A stretch of DNA of 64,000 nucleotides from NCBI RefSeq assembly GCF_042676045.1, contig NZ_JBHTJV010000009.1, positions 62,001 to 126,000 on the forward strand. Reading direction: 5' to 3'. Below, one piece after another: positions 51,640 to 60,686 of this stretch. The notes under the pieces are model-generated. The model was not told the origin of the DNA. It searched no databases and saw nothing but the letters and a program-made list of their open reading frames with translations. A program made the position numbers and the translations under genes. The DNA comes from Pseudahrensia aquimaris. Lineage in GTDB: Bacteria > Pseudomonadota > Alphaproteobacteria > Rhizobiales > Rhizobiaceae. Positions within the stretch are counted from its first letter, which is position 1. The number at the start of each line of letters is the position of its first letter.

Positions 51640-52620
51640 TCACGAGAAGAGGATTGAGGATAGCGCACGGCGACCGCTGATTGTCGCAGGGTCAGCATTG
51701 CCCCACACATCGAAGAACTCGACCAATTGTACGCGCGCGCCGTCGTCGCGCCACTTGCGGTCTTTGCGAATGATCGTCAACAACTGCTCTGCCGCCTCCT
51801 CACGCTCGCCACGAGCATTGAGCGCAATGGCATAATCAAATCGCGCATCGTGGTTGACGGGCTCGGCTTCAACCTTCGCGGCAAGCTGTCCCAGATCACC
51901 CAAATTCGCTGCCTGTTCAGCAAGCTCCAGTGCTGTCAGAAAAGCCGCAATCGGCCCTTCTGACTGCATATCTTCCGGCACTTGCACAATCAGACCACGC
52001 GCTTGTTCAAATTCTCCGACTGCGAGATAACACTGCCCAAGCCCCGCAATCGCATCGAGATTGCCTGGCTCCTGCTGCAAGACAGCCGCAAACATTTGTG
52101 CTGCACCGGCGAAGTCTTTTTCCGCTATCAACCCGTTAGCTTGCTCCACCGCAGCTGCCATATCCGGCCCTTCTGACGGCTCCCCGCCCGGCCCCATCGC
52201 AGCAATTTTGGCGATAAACTCCTTAACTTCGCTTTCAGGCTTTGCACCCATGAAAGCGTCAACCGGCTGACCACCAACAAAAGCGACGACCGCCGGAATT
52301 GACTGAATGCCCATCTGGCTGGCAATTTCCGGATGCTGATCAATATCCATTTTCACCAGACGCACCGCGCCGTTCGACGCAGCAACCGCGTTCTCGATGA
52401 TCGGCCCAAGCTGCTTGCACGGTCCGCACCACGGCGCCCAGAAATCCACCACCACCGGCACGGTGCCTGAGGCTTCGATCACTTCCGGGCCAAATTCCGC
52501 AGTGGAAATATCCTTCACTGGCCCAGACTCCTCGGCCGCAGGCGCGGTTGGGGCATCGCCCATCGAGACCGTCGCATTCACGTTCATCTGCCCTTGTTGC
52601 GGCTTCATCCAGTCAGTCAT
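51640..52620 (-). CDS. Thioredoxin-TPR co-chaperone YbbN
   Basis: 326-residue protein: an N-terminal low-complexity segment (about 1-35), a thioredoxin domain with a full CGPC active site (DFWAPWCGPCKQLGP), and C-terminal tetratricopeptide repeats (LIAEKDFAGAAQMFAAVL and following). Homologous to YbbN/CnoX, which protects proteins during chlorine stress and passes them to chaperonin. The family of E. coli has SxxC; here both cysteines are kept, so redox activity is expected. Start at 52620; a TTG at 52656 is less likely. Confidence 0.88.
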   Translation of the reverse strand: MTDWMKPQQGQMNVNATVSMGDAPTAPAAEESGPVKDISTAEFGPEVIEASGTVPVVVDFWAPWCGPCKQLGPIIENAVAASNGAVRLVKMDIDQHPEIASQMGIQSIPAVVAFVGGQPVDAFMGAKPESEVKEFIAKIAAMGPGGEPSEGPDMAAAVEQANGLIAEKDFAGAAQMFAAVLQQEPGNLDAIAGLGQCYLAVGEFEQARGLIVQVPEDMQSEGPIAAFLTALELAEQAANLGDLGQLAAKVEAEPVNHDARFDYAIALNARGEREEAAEQLLTIIRKDRKWRDDGARVQLVEFFDVWGNADPATISGRRALSSILFS

Positions 52621-52734
52621 GTCGCCCACGCTCTCAGTACAATTGGGGGTTTTCAATAGACGCCACAGAAAACGCGGCGTGTTGCTTCACGCTCAAAATG
52701 GGGAAGCGGCGGAATTATGCAAGGGTTCGCCCCC

Positions 52735-53259
52735 TCAATCGACCTCTTGTGAAAGATCAACAATCATCGGTTCGTGCTCGCACAATTTGGCAAAGGCCAG
52801 CAGATCATCACGGGCAATCGTCGTGGTCGCTTCATTGGTGAGCGGGTGGCAATTGATTTTATCGTGGCGCATGAGGCGGGAATCAATGGCAAAGGTCACG
52901 TTGTTTTCACGATCATTGATAATGCCAAAGGCTGTCACGGCACCAGGAATTACCCCCAGCAATTCCAGAAGTGCCTCCGGTTTGCCAAACGAAAACCGGC
53001 TCGAGCCGTCCAATAGCTTATGCAGCGTTTTCAGATTCACCTCGCTGTCTTCCTCTGCCGTCAGCAAAAAATACGCACCCTTTTTATCTTTTAAGAACAG
53101 GTTTTTCGTGTGCCCACCCTCAATGCTGCCCCGCAGTTTCTGGCTGTCTTCCACGGTGAACAATGGCGGATGGTCGGTCGTGGTGACAGCAAATCCCTGT
53201 TTATCAAGAAAACCAAGCAGGGCGTTTCGATCAACAGGCGTTGAGGGGAGATCGGTCAT
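52735..53259 (-). CDS. Prolyl-tRNA deacylase (ProXp-ala / YbaK family)
   Basis: 174-residue stand-alone editing domain that removes alanine mischarged on tRNA-Pro. Key segments: VTTTDHPPLFTVEDSQKL, GGHTKNLFLKDKKGAYFLL (catalytic lysine in TKNLFLKDKK), and GVIPGAVTAFGIINDRENNV. Rhizobial prolyl-tRNA synthetases lack the insertion editing domain, so a trans editor is expected. Start at ATG 53259; a TTG at 53280 is possible. Confidence 0.9.
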   Translation of the reverse strand: MTDLPSTPVDRNALLGFLDKQGFAVTTTDHPPLFTVEDSQKLRGSIEGGHTKNLFLKDKKGAYFLLTAEEDSEVNLKTLHKLLDGSSRFSFGKPEALLELLGVIPGAVTAFGIINDRENNVTFAIDSRLMRHDKINCHPLTNEATTTIARDDLLAFAKLCEHEPMIVDLSQEVD

Positions 53260-53369
53260 AAAATGCTTGTCCAGCCGCAATAATCCAAAACCCGTTCTAA
53301 GCTGGATGGCGCTACAATTTCAATTAACCCAAAGCGGCAAATTCGCCCATTGGCGTGATCACTTTCCTG

Positions 53370-53398
53370 TTGCAATCAACCAGCCCTTGCGCCATATA
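53370..53398 (+). promoter_or_regulatory. Sigma-70 promoter of tRNA-Gly
   Basis: TTGCAA, 17-base spacer, CATATA. Predicted start near 53405, about 20 bases before the tRNA. The spacing is ideal and both boxes are close to alphaproteobacterial consensus. Confidence 0.5.
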
Positions 53399-53425
53399 CA
53401 CGGCGCTGCAAGCGCAGCCGCTCGA

Positions 53426-53500
53426 GCGGGCGTAGCTCAGGGGTAGAGCATCACCTTGCCAAGGTGAGGGTCGTGAGTTCGAATCTCATCGCCCGCTCCA
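53426..53500 (+). tRNA. tRNA-Gly(GCC)
   Basis: Complete cloverleaf: acceptor GCGGGCG/CGCCCGC, D arm GCTC/GAGC, anticodon stem TCACC/GGTGA with loop TTGCCAA (anticodon GCC, reads GGC/GGT), T arm GTGAG/CTCAT with TTCGAAT, and encoded CCA. It stands alone; no integrase or repeat of its 3' end is seen nearby. Confidence 0.97.
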
Positions 53501-53627
53501 ATTTTCTCGATATTTTACATGTTTTGAGGCGTCCGAAGCCCAATTCGCTGTCACATGGCCGCGTTAATTTGGATGTCTTGTTGGACCCTCTCTCATTTTG
53601 TCAGTCCAAATCGAGTGACACGCCCAT

Positions 53628-54737
53628 TCACGAACCGTTTTCAGATTGAAGCGGATTGAGAGCCGGAACAGGACCCAAGGGCCGTTCTTTGTCGGCAAAA
53701 ATTGCCGGTGGCGCAGGTAAAGACACGTTGCCGTTGGAAGAACCCACAGTCACCCTTCTCAAATGCGGATGATTGGACAAGCCCTCCATATCATTGACGG
53801 TGGCAAGAGCAATATTGGCACGGGTGAGTTTAGCGATTGCCACCTCCGAACTCATACGGGCGAAGGCTTCCCCAACGATCGCATCGGTTTCCAGTCGATT
53901 TTCGACACGAAGCAAATTCGTGATGAAGCGCGGATCCTTTGCCAGCGATGGATCTTCAATAAATTCATTGCAAAGCGTCTGCCATTCACGGTCACTCTGG
54001 ATCGAAATCAATATGGGTCGCCCATCCTTTGGCTGAAAAACTCCGTAAGGCGCGATCGACGGATGCGCGAGCCCAAGTCGTTTGGGAGTTTTGCCCCCCT
54101 CATGATTAAGCAACGGCACGGTCAGCCATTCCGCCATCACATCAAACATTGAGACGGAAATTTGGACGCCCTGGCCACTCACTCCACGAGCTATCAAGGC
54201 TTCCAATATTGCCGAATACGCAACGGCGCCCGTCGCTATATCAACGATCGAAACGCCCACGCGGGCAGGTTCCGAAGGACCGCCCGTGAGAGAGCAGAGG
54301 CCAGATTCAGCTTGTATGAGGAGGTCATAAGCCTTTCGGTCACAGAACGGTCCATCCTCACCAAATCCGCTGATAGAGCACGTGATAAGACGGGGAAAAT
54401 CACGCTTGATGCGGTCGGAAGAGAAGCCAAGCCGCGCCAATGCACCCGGCTTCAAATTCTGAATAAGGACATCGGCTTTCTCAAGAAGGGCTGTGAGACG
54501 CTCCTTGCCATGCTTTGAAGCTAGATCAAGAGTTACACTTTCTTTGCCGCGGTTGAGCCATACAAAATAGCTTGATTGCCCCGCTGCAACATCATCGTAG
54601 CCACGAGCAAAATCGCCTTCAGGACGTTCTACTTTAACAACCCGGGCGCCTGCATCCGCCAATCGGCTGGAGGCATAGGGGGCAGCGACCGCTTGCTCGA
54701 CAGCCACCACCTCAATACCTTTCAACGGCAAGCCCAT
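53628..54737 (-). CDS. CaiB/BaiF family CoA-transferase
   Basis: 369-residue class III CoA-transferase that moves CoA between carboxylic acids. Opening PLKGIEVVAVEQAVAAPYASSRLADAGARVVKVERP (two blocks), the catalytic aspartate region (YDLLIQAESGLCSLTGGP), and GRPILISIQSDREWQTLC are typical. Acyl group unknown. It lies on the pxpCBA strand, 140 bases after pxpC, so it may be part of that transcript. No dehydrogenase or hydratase partner is close. A weak inverted repeat lies before its end (53565-53610) in the 127-base gap to the tRNA. Confidence 0.88.
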   Translation of the reverse strand: MGLPLKGIEVVAVEQAVAAPYASSRLADAGARVVKVERPEGDFARGYDDVAAGQSSYFVWLNRGKESVTLDLASKHGKERLTALLEKADVLIQNLKPGALARLGFSSDRIKRDFPRLITCSISGFGEDGPFCDRKAYDLLIQAESGLCSLTGGPSEPARVGVSIVDIATGAVAYSAILEALIARGVSGQGVQISVSMFDVMAEWLTVPLLNHEGGKTPKRLGLAHPSIAPYGVFQPKDGRPILISIQSDREWQTLCNEFIEDPSLAKDPRFITNLLRVENRLETDAIVGEAFARMSSEVAIAKLTRANIALATVNDMEGLSNHPHLRRVTVGSSNGNVSLPAPPAIFADKERPLGPVPALNPLQSENGS

Positions 54738-54877
54738 TATAGCAATCCTGTCATAGCGACCGTCGAAAATCCTGCACGCCTAAACCCTTGGCAGCAACCG
54801 CCATATAGGCCGTTTATTTTATCCTTCGACATGCTCTCTCTTTCGTCAATTTGTCCGAATTCGCGCTGCCAAATCAA

Positions 54878-55885
54878 TCAATTCTCTTCCGCAGCGACAG
54901 TGATCAGATTTTGACTCATTAGCCTCTGGGCCAAGGAGCCTCGCGGTTCCGCTATGGTACTCAGATAATCTCTCAATGCAGTATGTCTCGCGCGGACCAA
55001 TGTAACCGCTTCGCTGGGCGTGATAGCCTCAAAGCGAATGTCCTCGCGGCTGCGGCGCTGGGTCAAGCGATCGAGATCTGCAGAAATCACTGTTGCTATT
55101 TTAGGGTAGCCGCCTGTGGTTTGGTGGTCTGCCAAGAGAACCGTGGCAACCCCCTCACCCGACACCTGAACCGATCCCCGAATGATGGGCTCAGACGGAA
55201 TGGAAAGCGCACCGTCGGGCGACAAGACCGGCCCTGCAAGCCGCATTCCCATGCGATCATAGCTGTCAGTCACTTGAAACGTCTCTTCCAGAAAAGCGGT
55301 GATAGCGGCTGACGGGAACCACCCGTCCTGCGGCCCCATCACCACACGAAACGTAGAGCGATCATCGTCAAACTGCGGCAGGGCAATTGCGCCCTCGCGC
55401 TCCAGCCGCTGCTCCGCGTTTTCAACCACCAACTCCTGCCCAGCCTGCAACGCACCGCCGCCAAACCCGGAGGTCGATAGTGTTGCCGTATGGCCAAGCC
55501 ATTCGGTTGCAACGAGACCTCCCGCAAGCGCCAGATAGGCCCAGCTGCCCGATGCGCCACCACGAATGGCCAGCTTCTCGCCGGGCTGCAGCGTCAAGAC
55601 AGTCCATCCGCTGGTCTTCGCTCCGCCGTGATCAATGATAAAATCTCCCCCCGCAATGGCGAGCGATACTGCACCCTCCTTGCACTCAACGACCAAACCA
55701 CCGAGTGAGATTTCAATGCAGGTTTGGTCTGTGGGATTGCCAAGTGCGGCATTCGCAGCCGCGAAAGAAGTTCGGTCCATTGGGCCGGACGCGGTCACCC
55801 CGTAGCGCAAGTTCCCCACTCGGCCACCGTCTTGGATCGTTACCAGAGGACCGGCAAATTGCACTGACAATCGAGCGGCACCCAT
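54878..55885 (-). CDS. pxpC: 5-oxoprolinase subunit PxpC (biotin-dependent carboxyltransferase-like)
   Basis: 335-residue C-terminal half of the KipI/KipA-type pair. Family marks: FAGPLVTIQDGGRVGNLRYGV at the start, GPMDRTSFAAAN, and LLADHQTTGGYPKIATVISAD. With PxpA and PxpB it cleaves 5-oxoproline to glutamate at the cost of ATP; cytoplasmic. Start ATG at 55885 overlaps the pxpB stop by one base (TGATG); a TTG one codon earlier is possible. Confidence 0.92.
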   Translation of the reverse strand: MGAARLSVQFAGPLVTIQDGGRVGNLRYGVTASGPMDRTSFAAANAALGNPTDQTCIEISLGGLVVECKEGAVSLAIAGGDFIIDHGGAKTSGWTVLTLQPGEKLAIRGGASGSWAYLALAGGLVATEWLGHTATLSTSGFGGGALQAGQELVVENAEQRLEREGAIALPQFDDDRSTFRVVMGPQDGWFPSAAITAFLEETFQVTDSYDRMGMRLAGPVLSPDGALSIPSEPIIRGSVQVSGEGVATVLLADHQTTGGYPKIATVISADLDRLTQRRSREDIRFEAITPSEAVTLVRARHTALRDYLSTIAEPRGSLAQRLMSQNLITVAAEEN

Positions 55886-56559
55886 CAACCCATCGCCTTC
55901 AAAAGATCATCCACACTGATGCGCTCGAACGTGACGGTATCGCCTATATCAAACAGGAACGGTCGCGCAGGATCATCCAGCAAAATGGGCGTGGGCGAAC
56001 GTCCGATGATTGACCAGCCTGTTGGCATTTTTACGGTGGTCACCAAACATTGAGCACCCGCAATCATAACACTGCCAGCGGGAATATCGCGCACGGGCGC
56101 GGTTTTGCGCGGCACCTGAATGTCTGGCGACACACCGCCCATATAGGCGTAGCCCGGCGCGAAACCGTACATCAAAACCTTGTAATCACCGCTTAGATGA
56201 GCAGCGATCACCGCTTCTTCGCTCAACCCGCAAGCCTGCGCCACAGCCTTCAAATCTGGCGCGTAAGGCCCGTCATAGCAGACCTGCACGACACGGTTTT
56301 GCGTTTGCAGCACATTGCGTGACATGCCGCTCAACAACTTTTCTAAGGCCACTTGCAGTTCAACATGATCGGTCTGAACTGGATCAAAGATCCCCAACAC
56401 ATTCACCAGCGCCGGCACTGCCTCAACCATGCCGCTGGGCGGGCTTTGCTGGAGTGCTTTGTCAAAAGCAACGATGGATTGGAACACATCCTCTCCAAGC
56501 GCCTTCCCGAATGTGACCAGCACGGCACTGTCTGCAACGGGCGTAAAGTGGGGCTTCAT
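55885..56559 (-). CDS. pxpB: 5-oxoprolinase subunit PxpB
   Basis: 224-residue allophanate-hydrolase-subunit-1-like protein (KipI family). Visible: DSAVLVTFGKALGEDVF, CYDGPYAPDLKAVAQACGLS and VLMYGFAPGYAYMGGVS, then GWSIIGRSPTPI. Partner of PxpC and PxpA. Its start overlaps the pxpA stop by 4 bases (ATGA), its end overlaps pxpC, so the three are made in fixed ratio. Confidence 0.93.
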   Translation of the reverse strand: MKPHFTPVADSAVLVTFGKALGEDVFQSIVAFDKALQQSPPSGMVEAVPALVNVLGIFDPVQTDHVELQVALEKLLSGMSRNVLQTQNRVVQVCYDGPYAPDLKAVAQACGLSEEAVIAAHLSGDYKVLMYGFAPGYAYMGGVSPDIQVPRKTAPVRDIPAGSVMIAGAQCLVTTVKMPTGWSIIGRSPTPILLDDPARPFLFDIGDTVTFERISVDDLLKAMG

Positions 56560-57338
56560 CTTGCGGCTGGCTTTACGAAGCTCTCGATTGTCATGCCAGC
56601 ATCGCTCAATCGTTTGCGAATTTCTTTAGCCATAGACACCGCATGGTCGCTGTCTCCGTGAACGCAGATTGAGTGGGCGTCCAACCGAATAGGATTTCCA
56701 TCAATGACCGGCATGTGGCCGCTATCAAGGTAAGACAGCAAACGCTCCGCCGCTTCATTCGGATCATGGATCATCGCACCATCTTGTGACCTGGGCACCA
56801 ATTGGCCCGATGAGAGATAGCCGCGGTCGGCGAAAATCTCCGAGAAAGTCTGCAGGCCGCCAGCTTGCGCCGCTCGTTCAGATTCCGTTCCGGAAATTGC
56901 CAGGTAGGCCAAATCACGGTCGATGGCCTTCACCGCCGCAACAATCGCATCGGCAACATTTCTGTCCCTTGCCGCAAGGTTAGCAAGCGCTCCGTGGGGT
57001 TTGACATAAGCAACACGGGCTCCAGCCAAACTCGCCATAGCCATCAGCGCTCCAATCTGGGCTGCACACATCCGACCGATTTCCGCTGGAGCCATCGGAA
57101 TGACCCGGCGGCCAAACCCCTCACGGTCATTGAACCCGGGATGCGCGCCAACGCTCACACTGTTCTGTGCAGCCAGTTGCAGCGTTGTGAACATCGTCTC
57201 GGGGTCACTCGCGTGACCACCGCACGCGATATTGGCCGACGTGACGATGGAGAGCATCGCCTCGTCATCCCCCATAGACCAAGGCCCGAAGCTCTCACCG
57301 AGATCAGAATTCAGATCAATGCTCTTCAACGTCGTCAT
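56556..57338 (-). CDS. pxpA: 5-oxoprolinase subunit PxpA (LamB/YcsF family)
   Basis: 260-residue TIM-barrel-like subunit. Signature IDLNSDLGESFGPWSMGDD, then SANIACGGHASDP, SVGAHPGFNDREGFGRRV and the late SICVHGDSDHAV. First gene of pxpABC, which returns 5-oxoproline, a spontaneous damage product of glutamine and glutamate, to glutamate. Start at ATG 57338; the 205-base gap to pgm holds divergent promoters and no gene. Confidence 0.94.
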   Translation of the reverse strand: MTTLKSIDLNSDLGESFGPWSMGDDEAMLSIVTSANIACGGHASDPETMFTTLQLAAQNSVSVGAHPGFNDREGFGRRVIPMAPAEIGRMCAAQIGALMAMASLAGARVAYVKPHGALANLAARDRNVADAIVAAVKAIDRDLAYLAISGTESERAAQAGGLQTFSEIFADRGYLSSGQLVPRSQDGAMIHDPNEAAERLLSYLDSGHMPVIDGNPIRLDAHSICVHGDSDHAVSMAKEIRKRLSDAGMTIESFVKPAAR

Positions 57339-57543
57339 CGCACCGTCGTACTGCAAAGTGTTGGTTGGCTAGAGTGCCATATCAGACACGGCGATCAAGA
57401 CTGCCGCACATATAATGGAACACCCTATTAATCAGAGACAATGCCGGGCAGTGCGCCCAACGCGCTATGCGGCGTTCCAAATTCTCAGGCATCGAGGTGG
57501 TGCTGACCGAATAAAAATTTAAAATGCTTGAAGCAAAGTGATT

Positions 57544-59187
57544 ATGAGCCAACCGATGAAAATTGACGTCGTCTCCACGGTCCCATTCGAAGACCAAAAA
57601 CCGGGCACCTCCGGATTGCGCAAGAAGACCCGTGTTTTCATGCAACCTGGCTATTTGGAGAATTTCGTTCAAGCGACTTTCAATGCTGTTGGTGGCGCGC
57701 GGGGCAAGACACTGGTCGTCGGTGGCGATGGCCGGTATTTCAATGCCGATGCCATCCAAACGATCATCAAAATGGCAGCAGCCAATGGCGCGACAAAGGT
57801 TATCGTTGGCGCAGGTGGACTGCTTTCCACACCGGCAGCATCCCACCTCATTCGGCTAAACAAGGCAGATGGTGGATTAATTTTGTCAGCCAGCCATAAC
57901 CCCGGCGGTGTCGACGAAGACTTTGGCATCAAATTCAATACAGCCAATGGCGGACCGGCGCCGGAAGCCATCACCAACGCAATTTTTGATCAAACACTGA
58001 CGCTTTGTGAATACTCAATCGCCGATGCGGCCAACGTTGATCTGTCCACAATTGGCCGACAACAAATGGGCGCAATGAGCATCGAAATCGTGGACCCTGT
58101 GAGCGACTATCAATCCCTCATGGAAAGCCTGTTCGACTTCGCAAAAATTCGCGATCTCTTCGCCAGCGGCTTCACAATGAAGTTCGACGCTATGCATGCG
58201 GTGACTGGGCCTTATGCCAAGGCCATATTGGAAGACGCACTCAATGCGCCGAAAGGCACGGTTCTCAACGGAGTGCCGAAGGAAGACTTTGACAATGGCC
58301 ACCCGGACCCCAATCCGGTTTGGGCAAAAGACCTGATGGACATGATGATGTCCGACGAAGGCCCGGATTTTGGTGCGGCGTCAGACGGTGATGGCGACCG
58401 CAATATGATTGTCGGTCGCAATATCTATGTGACGCCATCAGACAGCCTGGCTGTTCTTGCAAACAACGCGCATCTGGCACCCGGCTACAAAGACGGAATA
58501 TCTGGTGTCGCACGGTCAATGCCGACAAGCGGTGCCGGCGACAGGGTGGCAGCAAAATTGGGCGTGGAATGTTTTGAAACACCAACCGGCTGGAAATTCT
58601 TCGGCAATCTGCTTGATGCAGGCAAGGTCACCATTTGTGGCGAGGAAAGCGCCGGAACAGGGTCGGACCATGTCCGGGAGAAGGACGGGCTTTGGGCGGT
58701 TTTGTTGTGGCTCAACATTCTGGCCGAGCGAAAGCAATCGGTTGCAGAAGTTCTCAAGGATCATTGGCAACAGTTTGGCCGTGATTATTACTCGCGTCAT
58801 GACTACGAGGCTCTGCCCATAGAGGCAGCAAGCTCACTTATTGCAAAACTCCGCAGCTTCTTGCCTGATTTGGCCGGGCGAACCTTCGGTTTTGAAGAAG
58901 TCACCAGAGCCGATGAATTCTCTTATCTAGACCCAGTCGACGGTTCAATGAGCGAGAACCAGGGTATTCGGGTTTTCTTCAAATCGGGCGGAAGGGCTGT
59001 ATTTCGGCTATCCGGCACGGGCACTGAAGGTGCCACTTTGCGACTGTATCTTGAGCAGTTTGTTAGCAGGGACGGGAACCATTCTCAGGATACCCAAGAG
59101 GCTTTAAAACAGGTGCGGAATGCAGCTTTGGAGCTGTGTGAGTTGGAAACTTTGACAGGCCGCACCAAGCCGGATGTCGTGACGTAA
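57544..59187 (+). CDS. pgm: Phosphoglucomutase (alpha-D-glucose-1,6-bisphosphate dependent)
   Basis: 547-residue PGM1-type mutase interconverting glucose 1- and 6-phosphate. Phosphoserine S117 in LSASHNPGG, metal loop DGDGDRN, sugar-binding GEESAGTGSDHVREKDG, and phosphate-binding RLSGTGTEGATLRLY at the C-terminus. Start at ATG 57544 rather than GTG 57538. In many relatives pgm lies with glycogen genes; here it is isolated and convergent with the mannitol dehydrogenase, 20 bases between stops. Confidence 0.96.
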   Translation: MSQPMKIDVVSTVPFEDQKPGTSGLRKKTRVFMQPGYLENFVQATFNAVGGARGKTLVVGGDGRYFNADAIQTIIKMAAANGATKVIVGAGGLLSTPAASHLIRLNKADGGLILSASHNPGGVDEDFGIKFNTANGGPAPEAITNAIFDQTLTLCEYSIADAANVDLSTIGRQQMGAMSIEIVDPVSDYQSLMESLFDFAKIRDLFASGFTMKFDAMHAVTGPYAKAILEDALNAPKGTVLNGVPKEDFDNGHPDPNPVWAKDLMDMMMSDEGPDFGAASDGDGDRNMIVGRNIYVTPSDSLAVLANNAHLAPGYKDGISGVARSMPTSGAGDRVAAKLGVECFETPTGWKFFGNLLDAGKVTICGEESAGTGSDHVREKDGLWAVLLWLNILAERKQSVAEVLKDHWQQFGRDYYSRHDYEALPIEAASSLIAKLRSFLPDLAGRTFGFEEVTRADEFSYLDPVDGSMSENQGIRVFFKSGGRAVFRLSGTGTEGATLRLYLEQFVSRDGNHSQDTQEALKQVRNAALELCELETLTGRTKPDVVT

Positions 59188-59207
59188 GGGCGTTGGAGCC
59201 CAATTGT

Positions 59208-60686
59208 TTAGCCACACTGGACTGAGATATAGGAATTCAAGGTCGCAGCTGTTCCATCACGCCACACGGCTTCCAGCGCGGATTTGAAGGCTGAACGAAA
59301 TACTTCGTTTTCTGCCAGCGGGCCGTATATCTCCCGCATCTCCAACCATTGAGCAGCATCTTGTTTGGCCAACACGGCCTGCGCCTGCAACTGGTCCCAG
59401 CTTGGGTCGTTCGGCTCAATTTTGGCACCGCTTTCCGTTTCACCATAGCAGTAGCGGCACCAAAGCGCGGATTCCAAGGCAAGCCCGTCAATGGATTGTC
59501 CGGCGGATAACCTGTCTTCAATCACAGGAAGGATAAACTTCGGCTGGCGGTTGGAACCATCGTGGCAAAGCCGCGGAATCGTATCGCCAACGGCTTTGTT
59601 GGAAAAGCGCTCCACGATTGTGGCGTAATAGTCTTGATGGGAGACGCCCGGAATGTCCGGCACTGTCGGGATAATTTCTGTGCGTTCCAACTTATCCAGA
59701 AAGCCATATACGAGAGGGTTCGCCATAGCGTCGTGGACAAAATGAATGTCCAGCAGTCCTGCTGGATAGGCAATCGTCGCGTGCCCACCGTTCAATATGC
59801 GCAGCTTCATCAACTCATATGGAGCAACGTCAGACACAAACTGCACACCCACCTTTTCCAAAGCGGGACGGCCGTTTGAAAAATCATCCTCCAACACCCA
59901 TTGGCGGAAAGGTTCACAGACCACAGGGCGCGCATCTTCAATAGCGAATTGACTCGAAACCAAGTCAATCTCTCGCTGCGAAGTTGCTGGCGTGATGCAA
60001 TCGACCATAGAATTCGGAAAGCTGACGTTCTCTTCAATCCATGTACCAAACTCCACCGATTGAGCCTTGGCTAAGCCGATGACGGAATTTTTTGCCACGT
60101 GACCATTTTCCGGCAGATTATCACAGGACATGACTGTGAACGGAGGGGCACCTCGATCATGACGAATTTTCAGCGCTGCAATAATGCATCCGAACACCGT
60201 TTTAGGATCACCCATATTCTTGATGTCATGCTGAATATCAGGGTGGCTCGTGTCCAATCCACCAGTGGTGGCATCAACGAAATAGCCTCCCTCGGTAATT
60301 GTTAGCGACACGATCCGAATTGCTGGATCAGATAGAGCTTCAATCACAGCATCCGGGCTAATCTCCGCGTAGTCGATCATGGAGCCACAAATACGAGCGG
60401 TCAGTCCCTCAGGATCAAGTTCAACGACTGTGGTGAGCCAGTCTTGCTCTTGGAGATCAGACCGAACAGGTTTGTCGTTGTCTCGCAAGCTCGCGCCAAC
60501 CAGCGCCCAGTCATGGTCGTGGCCAAGCGAAAACAGTTTGTCGAGATAGACAGCCTGATGAGCGCGGTGGAAATTGCCGAGACCGATGTGAAGGATGCCG
60601 CGAGACAGCGCCCCTCGATCGTAGCCCGGTAACGCTACGTCGCTCGATAGGGTCGATAGAATTGTGTTGGAAAGTTTTTGTGCCAT
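59208..60686 (-). CDS. mtlK: Mannitol dehydrogenase family protein (polyol dehydrogenase)
   Basis: 492-residue long-chain polyol dehydrogenase oxidising mannitol or arabitol to the ketose with NAD. Features: GILHIGLGNFHRAHQAVYLD at the N-terminal NAD-binding region, FPNSMVDCITPAT, and the catalytic K-x5-N-x2-H-type motif in LMKLRILNGGHATIAYPAG. Start at ATG 60686 overlaps the SDR stop by one base (TGATG). Last gene of the polyol operon; the order F-G-K-S-mtlK matches the smo operon of Rhodobacter sphaeroides. Confidence 0.9.
   Translation of the reverse strand: MAQKLSNTILSTLSSDVALPGYDRGALSRGILHIGLGNFHRAHQAVYLDKLFSLGHDHDWALVGASLRDNDKPVRSDLQEQDWLTTVVELDPEGLTARICGSMIDYAEISPDAVIEALSDPAIRIVSLTITEGGYFVDATTGGLDTSHPDIQHDIKNMGDPKTVFGCIIAALKIRHDRGAPPFTVMSCDNLPENGHVAKNSVIGLAKAQSVEFGTWIEENVSFPNSMVDCITPATSQREIDLVSSQFAIEDARPVVCEPFRQWVLEDDFSNGRPALEKVGVQFVSDVAPYELMKLRILNGGHATIAYPAGLLDIHFVHDAMANPLVYGFLDKLERTEIIPTVPDIPGVSHQDYYATIVERFSNKAVGDTIPRLCHDGSNRQPKFILPVIEDRLSAGQSIDGLALESALWCRYCYGETESGAKIEPNDPSWDQLQAQAVLAKQDAAQWLEMREIYGPLAENEVFRSAFKSALEAVWRDGTAATLNSYISVQCG

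Noticed and set aside
53426..53500. tRNA-Gly as attachment site of an integrated element
   Set aside because: No integrase, no repeat of the tRNA 3' end and no change of gene character downstream; the following genes are ordinary metabolic genes.
53464..53649. Plus-strand ORF of 61 codons starting inside the tRNA-Gly gene
   Set aside because: It begins within the tRNA anticodon and T arms, has no ribosome site and no family resemblance.
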